A stretch of 64,000 nt of DNA from WTHC01 sp965218725 (GTDB lineage Archaea > Thermoproteota > Nitrososphaeria > Nitrososphaerales > Nitrosopumilaceae). Position 1 is the stretch's first letter, and the number at the start of each line of letters is the position of its first letter. The stretch lies in assembly GCA_965218725.1 (NCBI GenBank), contig CBDCLO010000002.1, positions 186,001 through 250,000 on the forward strand. Reading direction: 5' to 3'. Below, piece by piece: positions 55,185-63,688 of this stretch. Under the pieces are notes generated by a model. That model did no database searches. It worked only from the letters and a program-made list of their open reading frames with translations, and was not told the origin of the DNA. A program made the position numbers and the translations under genes.

Positions 55185-56417
55185 TCATTTATTTATTTTC
55201 ATTAATTTTTTTATTTCATTAGTAACTAATGGTAAAAATATACCAACATCAGATACAATTCCTAATGCTTGCCAAGTACCTCTATCAGCTACCTTAGTAA
55301 CAGTAGATTGGTTTATGTCAATTATTATTATCTTAACATTAGCTGGCAACATATTTCCAGTAGCAATAGAGTGTAACATAGTTGATGCCATTATTACTAA
55401 TTTTGCGTTTTTTAAATGGTTTTTGTATTTTTTCTGTGCAGTTACAACATCTAATATTACATCTGGTAACGGTCCATCATCTCTTATAGATCCAGCCAAA
55501 ACAAATGGTATATTCTTTTTTACGCATTCAAACATTACTCCTTTTTTTAATTTTTTTAATTTTACCAAGTTTTTAATTGAACCAGCCTTAAAAACTGAAT
55601 TTATTGCGTACATATGATTTCTATTTCCATGTAATGCTAACGTTCCATTATGTATATTCATTCCAAGTGATGTTCCAAGAAGTGAATGCTCTATATCATG
55701 TACAGCTAATGCATTACCAGCTAATATTACATCAATACATCCTAATTTAATTAAGCTAGAAATAGATTCTCCAGCACCAGTATGTATTATTGCAGGTCCA
55801 CCAACAAGAACAATTTTTCCATTTGATTTTTTAATCTTAAAAATATCCTCAGCTACTTTTTTTGCCATATAATTTGTTGGTCTTTCACTAGAATTATTGC
55901 TTCCCATAAATTGAAATGTATTTTTTTTTCGTGGTCTTACTATTGGAATAATATTTATTCCATTGTTCCCAATAACAATGTTATCATACTTTTTTATATC
56001 ACGAATAGGAACACAAAATGCTTTATTATGTTTAATAATTATGCATTTATCCATCATCATATTATTTACATTTAACCATTTACCTTGGTGAAAAACTTTT
56101 GTTGTGTTATTCGTAGTACTATAAAAATTATCTGGCATTAGCATATCTTTAGGTGCAGGTTCTAACTTAACTTCATTTTGTATTATGTCCATAGCACCAA
56201 GTTTATGTGTTAAATCCAGTATCTTGTCAAGCTGATTTTGATTTTTACCAGTTACTAATAGTTTTACATAGCTCTTATCACATTTTTTTCTACCAATTGT
56301 TATTTCAATAATTTTGAATTCTCCATCTAAATCCATTATCCCTGAAAAGATCTTTGTTAAGATTAGTGAATCTATTAAATGTCCAGATAATACTATTTCA
56401 TGTGAAAACTTATTCAT
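55185..56417 (-). CDS. Archaeal ornithine-cyclodeaminase-type protein (LOR/SDH, TIGR00300 family)
   Basis: A 410-residue protein with an N-terminal LOR/SDH-like domain: EIVLSGHLIDSLILTKIF, then MDLDGEFKIIEITIGR, and a later Rossmann-type half with KIVLVGGPAIIHTGAG, LAGNALAVHDIEHSLLGTSL, GSIRDDGPLPD and ADRGTWQALGIVSDVG. The match is to the family that includes the methanococcal ornithine cyclodeaminase and the C-terminal domain of ArgZ/AgrE. The likely reaction is ornithine to proline and ammonia, NAD-dependent. No proline-synthesis gene is adjacent. Confidence 0.82.
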   Translation of the reverse strand: MNKFSHEIVLSGHLIDSLILTKIFSGIMDLDGEFKIIEITIGRKKCDKSYVKLLVTGKNQNQLDKILDLTHKLGAMDIIQNEVKLEPAPKDMLMPDNFYSTTNNTTKVFHQGKWLNVNNMMMDKCIIIKHNKAFCVPIRDIKKYDNIVIGNNGINIIPIVRPRKKNTFQFMGSNNSSERPTNYMAKKVAEDIFKIKKSNGKIVLVGGPAIIHTGAGESISSLIKLGCIDVILAGNALAVHDIEHSLLGTSLGMNIHNGTLALHGNRNHMYAINSVFKAGSIKNLVKLKKLKKGVMFECVKKNIPFVLAGSIRDDGPLPDVILDVVTAQKKYKNHLKNAKLVIMASTMLHSIATGNMLPANVKIIIIDINQSTVTKVADRGTWQALGIVSDVGIFLPLVTNEIKKLMKINK

Positions 56418-56463
56418 GTGACTATTTAGTAATTTATGTTAATTTATCTGTAGATCATAATAA

Positions 56464-56805
56464 CTAGACCGGAAGTTGAACCTTACCAGTGAATTCAGGA
56501 ATATTATCGTTATTAAATATTTTTATCAAATAATCTTTCTGTTCTCTGGTTACGCCTTGTATAAGTGTCTTTGAAATTCCATTTTTATCACATATTGTAA
56601 TAATACATCCACCAGTAGATAAAACATATCCAGACGATTCATTTACAACAGAATAAAAATTTTTTTCACCTACCGGTTCCCATGTATTTAACTTATTACG
56701 AAGTGCTAATGCTGGCATAGCTTTACCATTTGTTATCTTATTAAGATATTCTCTAGATTCTTTAACTCTTTTTTGTCCAATTTTTAATGCAGTAAAATAT
56801 TGCAT
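56464..56805 (-). CDS. Conserved small hypothetical protein
   Basis: A 113-residue protein with no name I can give. It has an N-terminal helical part (KIGQKRVKESREYLNKITNG), then WEPVGEKNFYSVVNESSG, CIITICDKNGISKTLIQG and a C-terminal PEFTGKVQLPV. A single small mixed alpha/beta fold is likely, without membrane segment. It lies upstream of the ornithine-cyclodeaminase gene on the same strand (46-base gap). Function unknown. Confidence 0.55.
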   Translation of the reverse strand: MQYFTALKIGQKRVKESREYLNKITNGKAMPALALRNKLNTWEPVGEKNFYSVVNESSGYVLSTGGCIITICDKNGISKTLIQGVTREQKDYLIKIFNNDNIPEFTGKVQLPV

Positions 56806-56895
56806 ATTTATACAACTACAATAATTTATTAAAATATATAAAACTATTATATCACATCAACTAAGTATTTGTAATGATCATATTTTATTTTAAAT

Positions 56896-57114
56896 TTATA
56901 ATTTATCTAATAACTTCATAATATATTTTCCATTTTCATTTCTTTTTTTTAAGATTTCAGTTAATTTATTTTGATCTATACTATTTTTTTTTAACATTTC
57001 AAAATATTTTTCATCTAAATCATTATTATTTTGAAATATTTTTATTATTTCAAATAATATTCCAATAACTATATTTTGTGTATTTATCAATTCATCTTTA
57101 CTATCATGTTTCAT
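56896..57114 (-). CDS. Small helical hypothetical protein
   Basis: A 72-residue, strongly helical and charged protein (TQNIVIGILFEIIKIFQNNN, then EILKKRNENGKYIMKLLDKL). It overlaps the upstream HD-domain gene by 4 bases (57111-57114), which suggests translational coupling. No known domain. It may be a partner of the HD protein. The 4-base overlap and ATG start make a real gene likely. Confidence 0.55.
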   Translation of the reverse strand: MKHDSKDELINTQNIVIGILFEIIKIFQNNNDLDEKYFEMLKKNSIDQNKLTEILKKRNENGKYIMKLLDKL

Positions 57115-57560
57115 AATTTTTGTTCACTAATTAATTTAGTAAATAACATCTTTAATTGTTTATTTTTAATTATAGATTTGGATGTATTATAAAATTGTTT
57201 TACATTTTTTATATTGGTTGAATAAATTTTTGCTTGAAACGCCATTTCAAATTTATCAATTTCATGAAGAAGTATAGCTTCATTTGTTTTATTAGTTTGA
57301 TATTCTAACCATAAGCTTAAATATTCATTTTTAGTATTACCAGGTAATTTTTTAATAATTTTTTTCATTGTGATGTTTTCTAGTTTTTTTTTGTTAGTTA
57401 TATCACCAAGAATATGGTCGCCTATTATTGATTCTGATAAATCATGCAACAACGACATTTTTAATATTTTTGTTGTGTTTAGATTTTGAAAATCAGATAG
57501 TACCATGGCCATGACTGACATTGAATAGCAATGATCTGCAACAGACTCTGATCTTAACAA
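57111..57560 (-). CDS. HD-domain phosphohydrolase (HDDC2/YfbR-like), start uncertain
   Basis: A metal-dependent nucleotide or phosphate hydrolase of the HD family: ESVADHCYSMSVMAM (H of the triad) and MSLLHDLSESIIGDH (HD). The TTG at 57560 gives 149 residues. The family's N-terminal helix is encoded upstream in the same frame with no stop to about 57674: ILDTIIEFFKIVINLKTVQR then RGWGIKLG, which matches the usual RRGW-xxxG region. That segment has no ATG, GTG or TTG in frame. An ATG preceded by GGAG is present near 57653, but one base out of frame. The gene may have lost its start, or begin with a rare codon. Confidence 0.7.
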   Translation of the reverse strand: MLRSESVADHCYSMSVMAMVLSDFQNLNTTKILKMSLLHDLSESIIGDHILGDITNKKKLENITMKKIIKKLPGNTKNEYLSLWLEYQTNKTNEAILLHEIDKFEMAFQAKIYSTNIKNVKQFYNTSKSIIKNKQLKMLFTKLISEQKL

Positions 57561-57833
57561 ACCTAATTTAATACCCCACCCTCGTCTTTGTACTGTTTTT
57601 AAATTTATTACAATTTTAAAAAATTCTATAATTGTATCTAAAATTTTCTTACATCTCCTTTCAATAGACAGTTGTTACCATATATATTTTATCTATATGC
57701 TTTAATAATTTAATATTGTCTTTAAATTCTGAATTACAGTACAGGTAACTAGGTTTCATTACCAAATATAACCAAAACTGAGTAATTAAATAATTCGTAT
57801 AATATATAGCATAATTAGATTATCTGTATATCT

Positions 57834-58376
57834 ATGAAAATATATACCAAAACTGGTGATGATGGAAGTACTAGAATTAAAGATGGACAACATGTTTTAA
57901 AATCCAGTAAACGCATTAAATCATATGGAATCATAGATGAAGCTAATTCTACACTAGGTATAGTTTTATCAAATAAAATAGATGATGATATACGAAATCT
58001 ATTAATAAAAATACAGAATGAACTTTTTGTTTTAGGTACAGATCTATCTGATCCCAATAAAAAAACAGCTAATAACATAAATAATAGAATGATAAGACAG
58101 CTTGAACTAGAAATAGATAAATATGAAAAACAACTTCCAAAACTTGTTAATTTTATATTACCTGGTGGTGACACTGTGTCATCGTTTATACATTTAACTC
58201 GGACCATAATAAGACGATCTGAAACAAGTGTAATTGAATTGTCTCAGGAGGAATATGTTAACTGCTATGCAAAAAAATACCTTAATCGTTTATCTGATCT
58301 GCTTTTTGTTCTAGCAAGAGTAATAAACAAAAGAAATAACATTGATGATATTATCTGGAGATCAGCTAAACTTTAA
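57834..58376 (+). CDS. Cob(I)alamin adenosyltransferase (PduO type)
   Basis: It makes adenosylcobalamin from ATP and cob(I)alamin. The 180-residue PduO/MMAB-type protein shows KIYTKTGDDGSTRIKDG (ATP-binding loop, 2-18), GIIDEANSTLGI, LPGGDTVSSFIHL, TRTIIRRSETSVI and ARVINK. The likely use here is for the methylmalonyl-CoA mutase subunits at the start of the window. ATG at 57834. tRNA-Phe follows on the same strand. Confidence 0.92.
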   Translation: MKIYTKTGDDGSTRIKDGQHVLKSSKRIKSYGIIDEANSTLGIVLSNKIDDDIRNLLIKIQNELFVLGTDLSDPNKKTANNINNRMIRQLELEIDKYEKQLPKLVNFILPGGDTVSSFIHLTRTIIRRSETSVIELSQEEYVNCYAKKYLNRLSDLLFVLARVINKRNNIDDIIWRSAKL

Positions 58377-58403
58377 TTTCATGTAAACTAGAAATTTTTG
58401 TAT

Positions 58404-58477
58404 GCCACGGTAGCTCAGCCTGGGAGAGCACTCGGCTGAAGACCGAGCTGTCACGTGTTCAAGTCACGTCCGTGGCA
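58404..58477 (+). tRNA. tRNA-Phe (GAA)
   Basis: A 74-base cloverleaf. The acceptor stem GCCACGG (58404-58410) pairs with CCGTGGC (58470-58476); A at 58477 is the discriminator. The D region AGCTCAGCCTGGGAGAGC, the anticodon stem CTCGG/CCGAG around the loop CTGAAGA, and the T arm with GTTCAAGTC are all seen. The anticodon GAA reads UUC/UUU. No intron is present and CCA is not encoded. Confidence 0.96.
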
Positions 58478-58559
58478 AAAAATTGTAATATTATTAATAA
58501 TTAACTAGTGATACTATAGTAATGTTTTAATACATTATGTCCTTTTTTTTCGATCATAA

Positions 58560-58763
58560 ATGATAAAAAAATCAAAAAACAAAAAATTAAAAAAGAAAAA
58601 AACTAAGAAGGGTAGTAATAACGACGTAAGTGATAATGTGAATACATTTAACGATTCTGGGCTAGTAGTTATAGATGATAATCTGAAAATTGATAAAGAA
58701 GCAGAACGTGAAGAAAGAAAAGCCTACCTTGAAGAGTCTAGATCACAAGACTCATCAGATTAA
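58560..58763 (+). CDS. Small charged protein, unknown
   Basis: A 67-residue protein with a basic N-terminal half (IKKSKNKKLKKKKTKK) and an acidic C-terminal half (KEAEREERKAYLEESRSQ). It looks disordered or coiled and may bind nucleic acid. No known family. ATG at 58560, 82 bases after the tRNA. The strongly biased composition makes the call less certain than for neighbours. Confidence 0.5.
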   Translation: MIKKSKNKKLKKKKTKKGSNNDVSDNVNTFNDSGLVVIDDNLKIDKEAEREERKAYLEESRSQDSSD

Positions 58764-59141
58764 TTTCTTTCTATTTTTTGTATTATTTTCAATATTAAAT
58801 TAAATATGTTTTACACAAAGTACATATTTATAAGAAGCGGTGTTGACAAGGTTATCAGTATCAATGGTAGTTATATAATATATTAGTTAACTAATTATTA
58901 ATTACCGTATAGTACGACTGAAAATAAGCTTATAAATAAAAAATAATGGTTCAATTAGATGCATGCCAATAATTGTATAAATATTAACTTTGTAACGTTG
59001 TACAATAATCCAATTTACTTTATTTGGCAACTAAATTTGTGGTTAATAGATATTAATAAATAGTAAAAATTAATATAAGATAGAATACACGAATATAGAA
59101 TTAATTAGAACTGTCCTTAGTATTGAAGAAGAAAAGATTTA
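58764..59141. other. Intergenic region without a recognised feature
   Basis: A 378-base AT-rich stretch between a small charged gene and the VOC-family gene. It has no frame longer than about 26 codons, no tRNA-like arm and no clear repeat. Short runs of TAATATATT and TTATAAATA may be promoter elements for the downstream gene. I see nothing else in it. Confidence 0.5.
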
Positions 59142-59579
59142 ATGAGAGTAAAAAAAGCTACTATTAAAATGAATGTAAAACGTGTTGGTAATGTGATATT
59201 GGCTGTAAAAGATTTAAATAGATCTATTGAATTCTACAATAAGATCATAGGGCTTCCAATAAAACAAAATAGGGATACATGGGTGGATTTAGGTTCTCAT
59301 GGTACTTTGCTAAGTTTACATCCAACAGTACTTGTGTCTAGTACTGAGATGTCTATTGATAATGGCATTACAATTGGGTTCATAGTTGGTGATATTAAAT
59401 CAGCACTAGAAGAACTGAAGGGTAATAATGTAAAGATATATAGAGATATTATTCAAAAGGAAGCCGGTAAATATGCACTTGTTTTAGATCCAGATAATTA
59501 TATAATATCACTGTTTGAGCCTAACTTTGTTGATAAAGAACAACAGACTACAGGTTACATGGGGTTTACACCACAATAA
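59142..59579 (+). CDS. VOC (glyoxalase/dioxygenase) superfamily protein
   Basis: A 145-residue protein with one VOC module pair: GNVILAVKDLNRSIEFYNKI near the start, then GLPIKQNRDTWVDLGSHGTL, and the second half GFIVGDIKSALEEL and ALVLDPDNYIISLFEPN (last Glu a possible metal ligand). Family members bind divalent metal. The substrate is unknown. The start is ATG at 59142 or at 59169; the first 9 residues are basic and not conserved. Confidence 0.85.
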   Translation: MRVKKATIKMNVKRVGNVILAVKDLNRSIEFYNKIIGLPIKQNRDTWVDLGSHGTLLSLHPTVLVSSTEMSIDNGITIGFIVGDIKSALEELKGNNVKIYRDIIQKEAGKYALVLDPDNYIISLFEPNFVDKEQQTTGYMGFTPQ

Positions 59580-59599
59580 TATCTGTATTACTATACCAA

Positions 59600-60040
59600 A
59601 TGTATACATCAATTATTGATCCTTATGATTTATATTCTAATATGAACCTACTATATCAGTTGGCATATAATCCACAATTTAATTATTCTAATAATAATTT
59701 TGTTACTATGATAGAAAAATTATCATTGCAATTACTAGATCCATCAGATCTAATATACTCCCATGATTTAATGTGGTTAATGAATAATGTAAATAAATCT
59801 GTCCATAATAGTAATGATGTATCAAGAAGTGAATTAAATGCAAAATCTAGCGAATTTCATAACTCTTACAAAAAACTTATGCTGTATCAATTTATGCAAT
59901 CTCGGAATGTAATGTCTAATCATCCAGTATTTTCTAGTTTTTGTTCAACCATCAATCTAAAAATAAAAATTGATGAGCTACAAAAAGAAAACATAGAATT
60001 AAAAAAACAATTAAATAATAAAAATACTAAAATTGAGTGA
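59600..60040 (+). CDS. Unrecognised protein with C-terminal coiled coil
   Basis: A 146-residue Asn/Ser/Tyr-rich protein with no known domain. The C-terminal 30 residues (KIDELQKENIELKKQLNNKN) are a likely coiled coil. No membrane segment or Cys pair. It lies just after the VOC gene on the same strand (20 bases) and is convergent with a class III nucleotide cyclase. The low-complexity Asn content matches AT-rich codon drift. Function unknown. Confidence 0.55.
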   Translation: MYTSIIDPYDLYSNMNLLYQLAYNPQFNYSNNNFVTMIEKLSLQLLDPSDLIYSHDLMWLMNNVNKSVHNSNDVSRSELNAKSSEFHNSYKKLMLYQFMQSRNVMSNHPVFSSFCSTINLKIKIDELQKENIELKKQLNNKNTKIE

Positions 60041-60098
60041 TATATAACGCTAAAGTAGTTTTATAATATTATTATTTATTAGACACGTGGTTTATTTG

Positions 60099-60830
60099 TT
60101 AGTGTACAGTACATTTATAAACTAAGTAAATATTACCAGTTTTTTTTGAATAATAATTCCAGTTATTTTTAAAGTTTACTAATTCAAATTTTTCTTTTGT
60201 TTTTGATTGTAATATAGTATAAACGTCTTCACCAATGAATATTTGGTTAGGTTCTGCTAAATTTTGTATTTTTGATGCGATATTCATGGACGGACCTAAT
60301 AAATCTACATGTGATTTTTTTTTATTTGTACCATATCTAACAATTATGTTTTGCCCAAAATCAATTCCTATTTTTACCATCAAGTCAGGATAGTCATATT
60401 GATTAAGTATTTGGTTTATACCATCATTAATTACATTTATCATGAAATTAGCACACTTTATAGTATCATCTACTACTGATAACTTATTTTTAGTTATAAA
60501 ATAACCAATAACTGCATCACCAATAAATTTTAATACATATCCATTATATTGCATTATAATTAATGCCATTTCTTGTGTAAATGAGCTTATTATTATTGCT
60601 AGTTTATCTTTTGGTAATTCTAATGTCATTTTAGTAGATCCAACTAAATCAATATATAAAATTACCATATCTACACGAGAAAATGCATTATTACGAAGAA
60701 ATTTCTCTGATCTTTCAAATATTTTAGTATCATATCTATATCTTTTTTTTAATGCAGCCCAAATTCTTTTTTGTGTTCCAGTTATTGATATATCTAAATA
60801 TGTTTTTTTAGTAAACATTTTTTTTGTCAT
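60099..60830 (-). CDS. Class III nucleotide (adenylate/guanylate) cyclase-like protein
   Basis: A 243-residue protein with one cyclase homology domain. The metal-binding Asp residues are in LYIDLVGSTKMT (D61) and KFIGDAVIGYF (D105). Further on are DLLGPSMNIASKIQNLAEPN and EDVYTIL. The catalytic Asn is present (NIASKIQ), but the usual Arg of the following transition-state position reads as Ser-Lys, so activity may be weak or altered. An N-terminal helical region of about 50 residues has no known sensor. There is no membrane segment. Flanking genes are orphans at 59600 and 60950. Confidence 0.88.
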   Translation of the reverse strand: MTKKMFTKKTYLDISITGTQKRIWAALKKRYRYDTKIFERSEKFLRNNAFSRVDMVILYIDLVGSTKMTLELPKDKLAIIISSFTQEMALIIMQYNGYVLKFIGDAVIGYFITKNKLSVVDDTIKCANFMINVINDGINQILNQYDYPDLMVKIGIDFGQNIIVRYGTNKKKSHVDLLGPSMNIASKIQNLAEPNQIFIGEDVYTILQSKTKEKFELVNFKNNWNYYSKKTGNIYLVYKCTVH

Positions 60831-60949
60831 AACGTTATTTATTTCTATTTTCTTGTTTAACCATATAAATTAAATATATTAGGTGTGGGTATATGTAATA
60901 TATAATATTTATTTTATGTATAAAGTATTAGAAATTAATTTATGAAAGT

Positions 60950-61807
60950 ATGTATAATCATAGTGAGGTAAGTTTAATGCAATTAGGAATAAAAAATGAT
61001 GATAAATTTATATCATGTATTAATAGCCGTTATAATAACATTCAAAGATTATTTCTTAAAAAAATAATTGAATTAACTAAAGCATCATTTAAAAAAGTAA
61101 TGCTATCTGATAATACCATTAATAACCTAAAAACATTTGATCCACAATTAACATATAAATTTTTTTTAAAATTTAAAAATGAACTAGATGAATTTATTGT
61201 TGATGATGTATTTATGACAAATGATAATGATGTTAGAAGAATTTTTTTAAAAATACAAATAACTGAAAATAATTATGTATTATTAGGAAATTTTTCTCTA
61301 CAATATCATGTATTATTATACTATAAACCATGTAATGACGTATCTAAATATCAAAATTCATTGAATATACTAACTACTAAATCAGATTTAGCTAAAAATG
61401 AATTTTCAAAAAAAGGAAATGAAATTACTTTAAATAAACTTAATAAACTTGGTTATAATAGTTTAACAAATGAAAAACTTTTTGAAATATTTTTTAATAA
61501 TCCAAAATTATCAAATGAGATTTATAATGATGTAGTAAATAAACAAAATACCAATAATATATTAATTAATAAAGAAAAAGAACTATTAAAGAACTTAGAT
61601 AAATTATTAATAGAAGTATATACTACTACATCAACATTAATAAACAACTTAAATCTCATTGCCGGAGAAGAAGGTTGTTCATGTGAATTTTATTTAAATC
61701 ATGTAACAAATAAAATAATTAATCTAAAGAAAATGCCACTTAAAATTAAAAATAAACTAGTAAGAAAACTTGATAAATTTATTGAAATTATGATGAGTAA
61801 TATATAA
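60950..61807 (+). CDS. Unrecognised 285-residue protein next to the cyclase
   Basis: A soluble, helix-rich protein with few motifs. The N-terminal part reads KFISCINSRYNNIQRLFLKK; the middle is Asn/Lys-rich; the C-terminal third has LLIEVYTTTSTLINNLNLIA and a short EEGCSCEFYLNHV. The CSC may be a metal or redox site. I recognise no family. It is divergent from the cyclase gene with 119 bases between, and ilvA starts one base after its stop, so it may be expressed with ilvA. Function unknown. Confidence 0.6.
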   Translation: MYNHSEVSLMQLGIKNDDKFISCINSRYNNIQRLFLKKIIELTKASFKKVMLSDNTINNLKTFDPQLTYKFFLKFKNELDEFIVDDVFMTNDNDVRRIFLKIQITENNYVLLGNFSLQYHVLLYYKPCNDVSKYQNSLNILTTKSDLAKNEFSKKGNEITLNKLNKLGYNSLTNEKLFEIFFNNPKLSNEIYNDVVNKQNTNNILINKEKELLKNLDKLLIEVYTTTSTLINNLNLIAGEEGCSCEFYLNHVTNKIINLKKMPLKIKNKLVRKLDKFIEIMMSNI

Positions 61808-61808
61808 T

Positions 61809-63029
61809 ATGTTATCAAGAGATATACGTGAACCTACTTTTGATGATATTATATATGCTAGGTCTTCACAAGGTACACAAATTAGGAAGACACCGTTAGT
61901 TTATTCTTCTACATTTAGTAATATGATTGGTTCTAGAATTTATTTAAAATTAGAATTTCAACAGAAAACTGGTTCATTCAAGATACGTGGTGCATATTTT
62001 AAAATAAAATCACTGACAAGACAAGAAAAAAAATACGGTGTTATTGCAGCATCTGCTGGAAATCATGCTCAAGGTGTTGCTTTTGCATCATCGATGGAAA
62101 AAATTCCATGTACAATTATTATGCCAAAAAATGCTTCACCAGCAAAAGTTGTAGCAACAAGAAAATATGGTGCTAATGTGATTTTATATGGAAAAAACTA
62201 TGACGAAACTTTTTTAATGGCAAAAAAAATGTCGTTAAAAACTAATGCAAAGATTATTCATGCATTTGATGATCCATATGTCATTGCTGCACAAGGAGTC
62301 ATTGGATTAGAAATTTTAGATGATTTATCTAATGTTGATGAGATATATGTTCCTATTGGTGGTGGAGGCTTAGCATCTGGAATATTACTTGCAGTAAAAA
62401 CTAAAAATCCTCACGTTAAAATCATTGGTGTACAGTCGAAGTCATATCCAGCTATGAAATATTCATTAGAACATGGAAAACTTGAGTCAGTTATTGGTAA
62501 GCGAACTATTGCTGACGGAATTTCAGTAAGAAGGCCTGGAAAAATAACATACGGTATTATCAAAAAACTGATAGATGATATAGTTCTAGTTGATGATTCA
62601 CAGATAATTAAGGCCATGTTTTTATTAATGGAAAGGACAAAAATGGTTGTTGAACCTGCTGGTGCAGCTAGTTTAGCATATCTGTTAGATAAAAAACCTA
62701 AATCTAGAAATATTGTTGCAGTTTTATGTGGTGGTAATATAGACATGTATTTATTAGGTCAAATAGTTGCAAAAGGTCTTTCAGATATGGGAAGACTAAT
62801 AAAAATATTTGTACTATTACAAGATAAACCTGGTACACTAAAAATATTAGTAGAAGAGATTGCAGCATTGAATGTTAATATTGTAGAGGTTCAACATGAT
62901 AGGTTAAGTACGCATATAAATGTGGGATATGCAGGTGTAGTACTAAGCTTAGAAACTGAAAATAATTATCATGCAAAAAAATTGTTAAGTCATCTAAAAA
63001 AGAAGCGTATTGAATTTAAATTAATATAA
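61809..63029 (+). CDS. ilvA: Threonine ammonia-lyase (threonine dehydratase)
   Basis: PLP enzyme making 2-oxobutanoate from threonine for isoleucine synthesis. The 406-residue protein has QKTGSFKIRGA with the PLP Lys near 58, the glycine loop PIGGGGLASG near 182-191, and a C-terminal ACT-like domain (about 325-406, VLLQDKPGTLKILVEEIAAL). The single ACT domain suggests regulated activity but is shorter than the two-domain biosynthetic IlvA. ATG at 61809. It is convergent with purE with adjoining stops. Confidence 0.92.
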   Translation: MLSRDIREPTFDDIIYARSSQGTQIRKTPLVYSSTFSNMIGSRIYLKLEFQQKTGSFKIRGAYFKIKSLTRQEKKYGVIAASAGNHAQGVAFASSMEKIPCTIIMPKNASPAKVVATRKYGANVILYGKNYDETFLMAKKMSLKTNAKIIHAFDDPYVIAAQGVIGLEILDDLSNVDEIYVPIGGGGLASGILLAVKTKNPHVKIIGVQSKSYPAMKYSLEHGKLESVIGKRTIADGISVRRPGKITYGIIKKLIDDIVLVDDSQIIKAMFLLMERTKMVVEPAGAASLAYLLDKKPKSRNIVAVLCGGNIDMYLLGQIVAKGLSDMGRLIKIFVLLQDKPGTLKILVEEIAALNVNIVEVQHDRLSTHINVGYAGVVLSLETENNYHAKKLLSHLKKKRIEFKLI

Positions 63030-63599
63030 TTAATCATGCATTTTTAAAAAATTAGTAATACCATTTTTTTCAATTTTTTTTGACTCTTGTAATACATCAT
63101 CATATTGTTTCTTTTTGTATTCAGATAATCTACTTTTTAAATTAGGAAATTCATTAGCAAGTATTTTTATAGCGTATAGTGCAGCGTTACCAGCTTTATT
63201 TATTCCAACAGTAGCAATTGCACTACCTCGAGGCATTTCAGATATTGATAAGAGTGAATCTAAACCATTAAATGCTGATGTATTTACATTAAATTTCTTG
63301 TTTTGAATATCGTTGTAAACTAATATCGGGATACCTATCACTGGAATCAATGTAAATGACGAAATCATCCCAGGTAGATGTGCAGCACCACCAGCTCCAG
63401 CAATTATTATTTTAAAATTTTTTATTTCAGCATGTTTTGTGTATTGTTTTAATCTATTTGGTGTTCTATGAGCTGAAATTATCTGATCGTCATGATATAT
63501 ATTAAATTCATCTAAAATCTTTGCTGCATCATTCATAATTCTACTATCACTAACTGAACCCATTATTATGCCAACAATAGGTCTTTTATTTATTGTCAA
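63030..63599 (-). CDS. purE: N5-carboxyaminoimidazole ribonucleotide mutase
   Basis: It rearranges N5-CAIR to CAIR in purine synthesis. The 189-residue protein has IVGIIMGSVSDSRIM near 8-22, QIISAHRTPNRL (substrate loop) and IAGAGGAAHLPGMI. The start is TTG at 63599. It is the class I form that needs purK, which is divergent 89 bases away. The two share one intergenic region that may control both. Confidence 0.95.
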   Translation of the reverse strand: MTINKRPIVGIIMGSVSDSRIMNDAAKILDEFNIYHDDQIISAHRTPNRLKQYTKHAEIKNFKIIIAGAGGAAHLPGMISSFTLIPVIGIPILVYNDIQNKKFNVNTSAFNGLDSLLSISEMPRGSAIATVGINKAGNAALYAIKILANEFPNLKSRLSEYKKKQYDDVLQESKKIEKNGITNFLKMHD

Positions 63600-63688
63600 T
63601 AGGTTTAATAATTATATTAAGTATTATAACTCTATATTTATACAAACAAACATTATTATTGAAATATGTTGTCAAGTGTACTAGTAAA

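Noticed and set aside
57815..58207. A 130-codon open frame antisense to the cobalamin adenosyltransferase
   Set aside because: Hydrophobic, motif-free shadow of a gene with clear PduO signatures.
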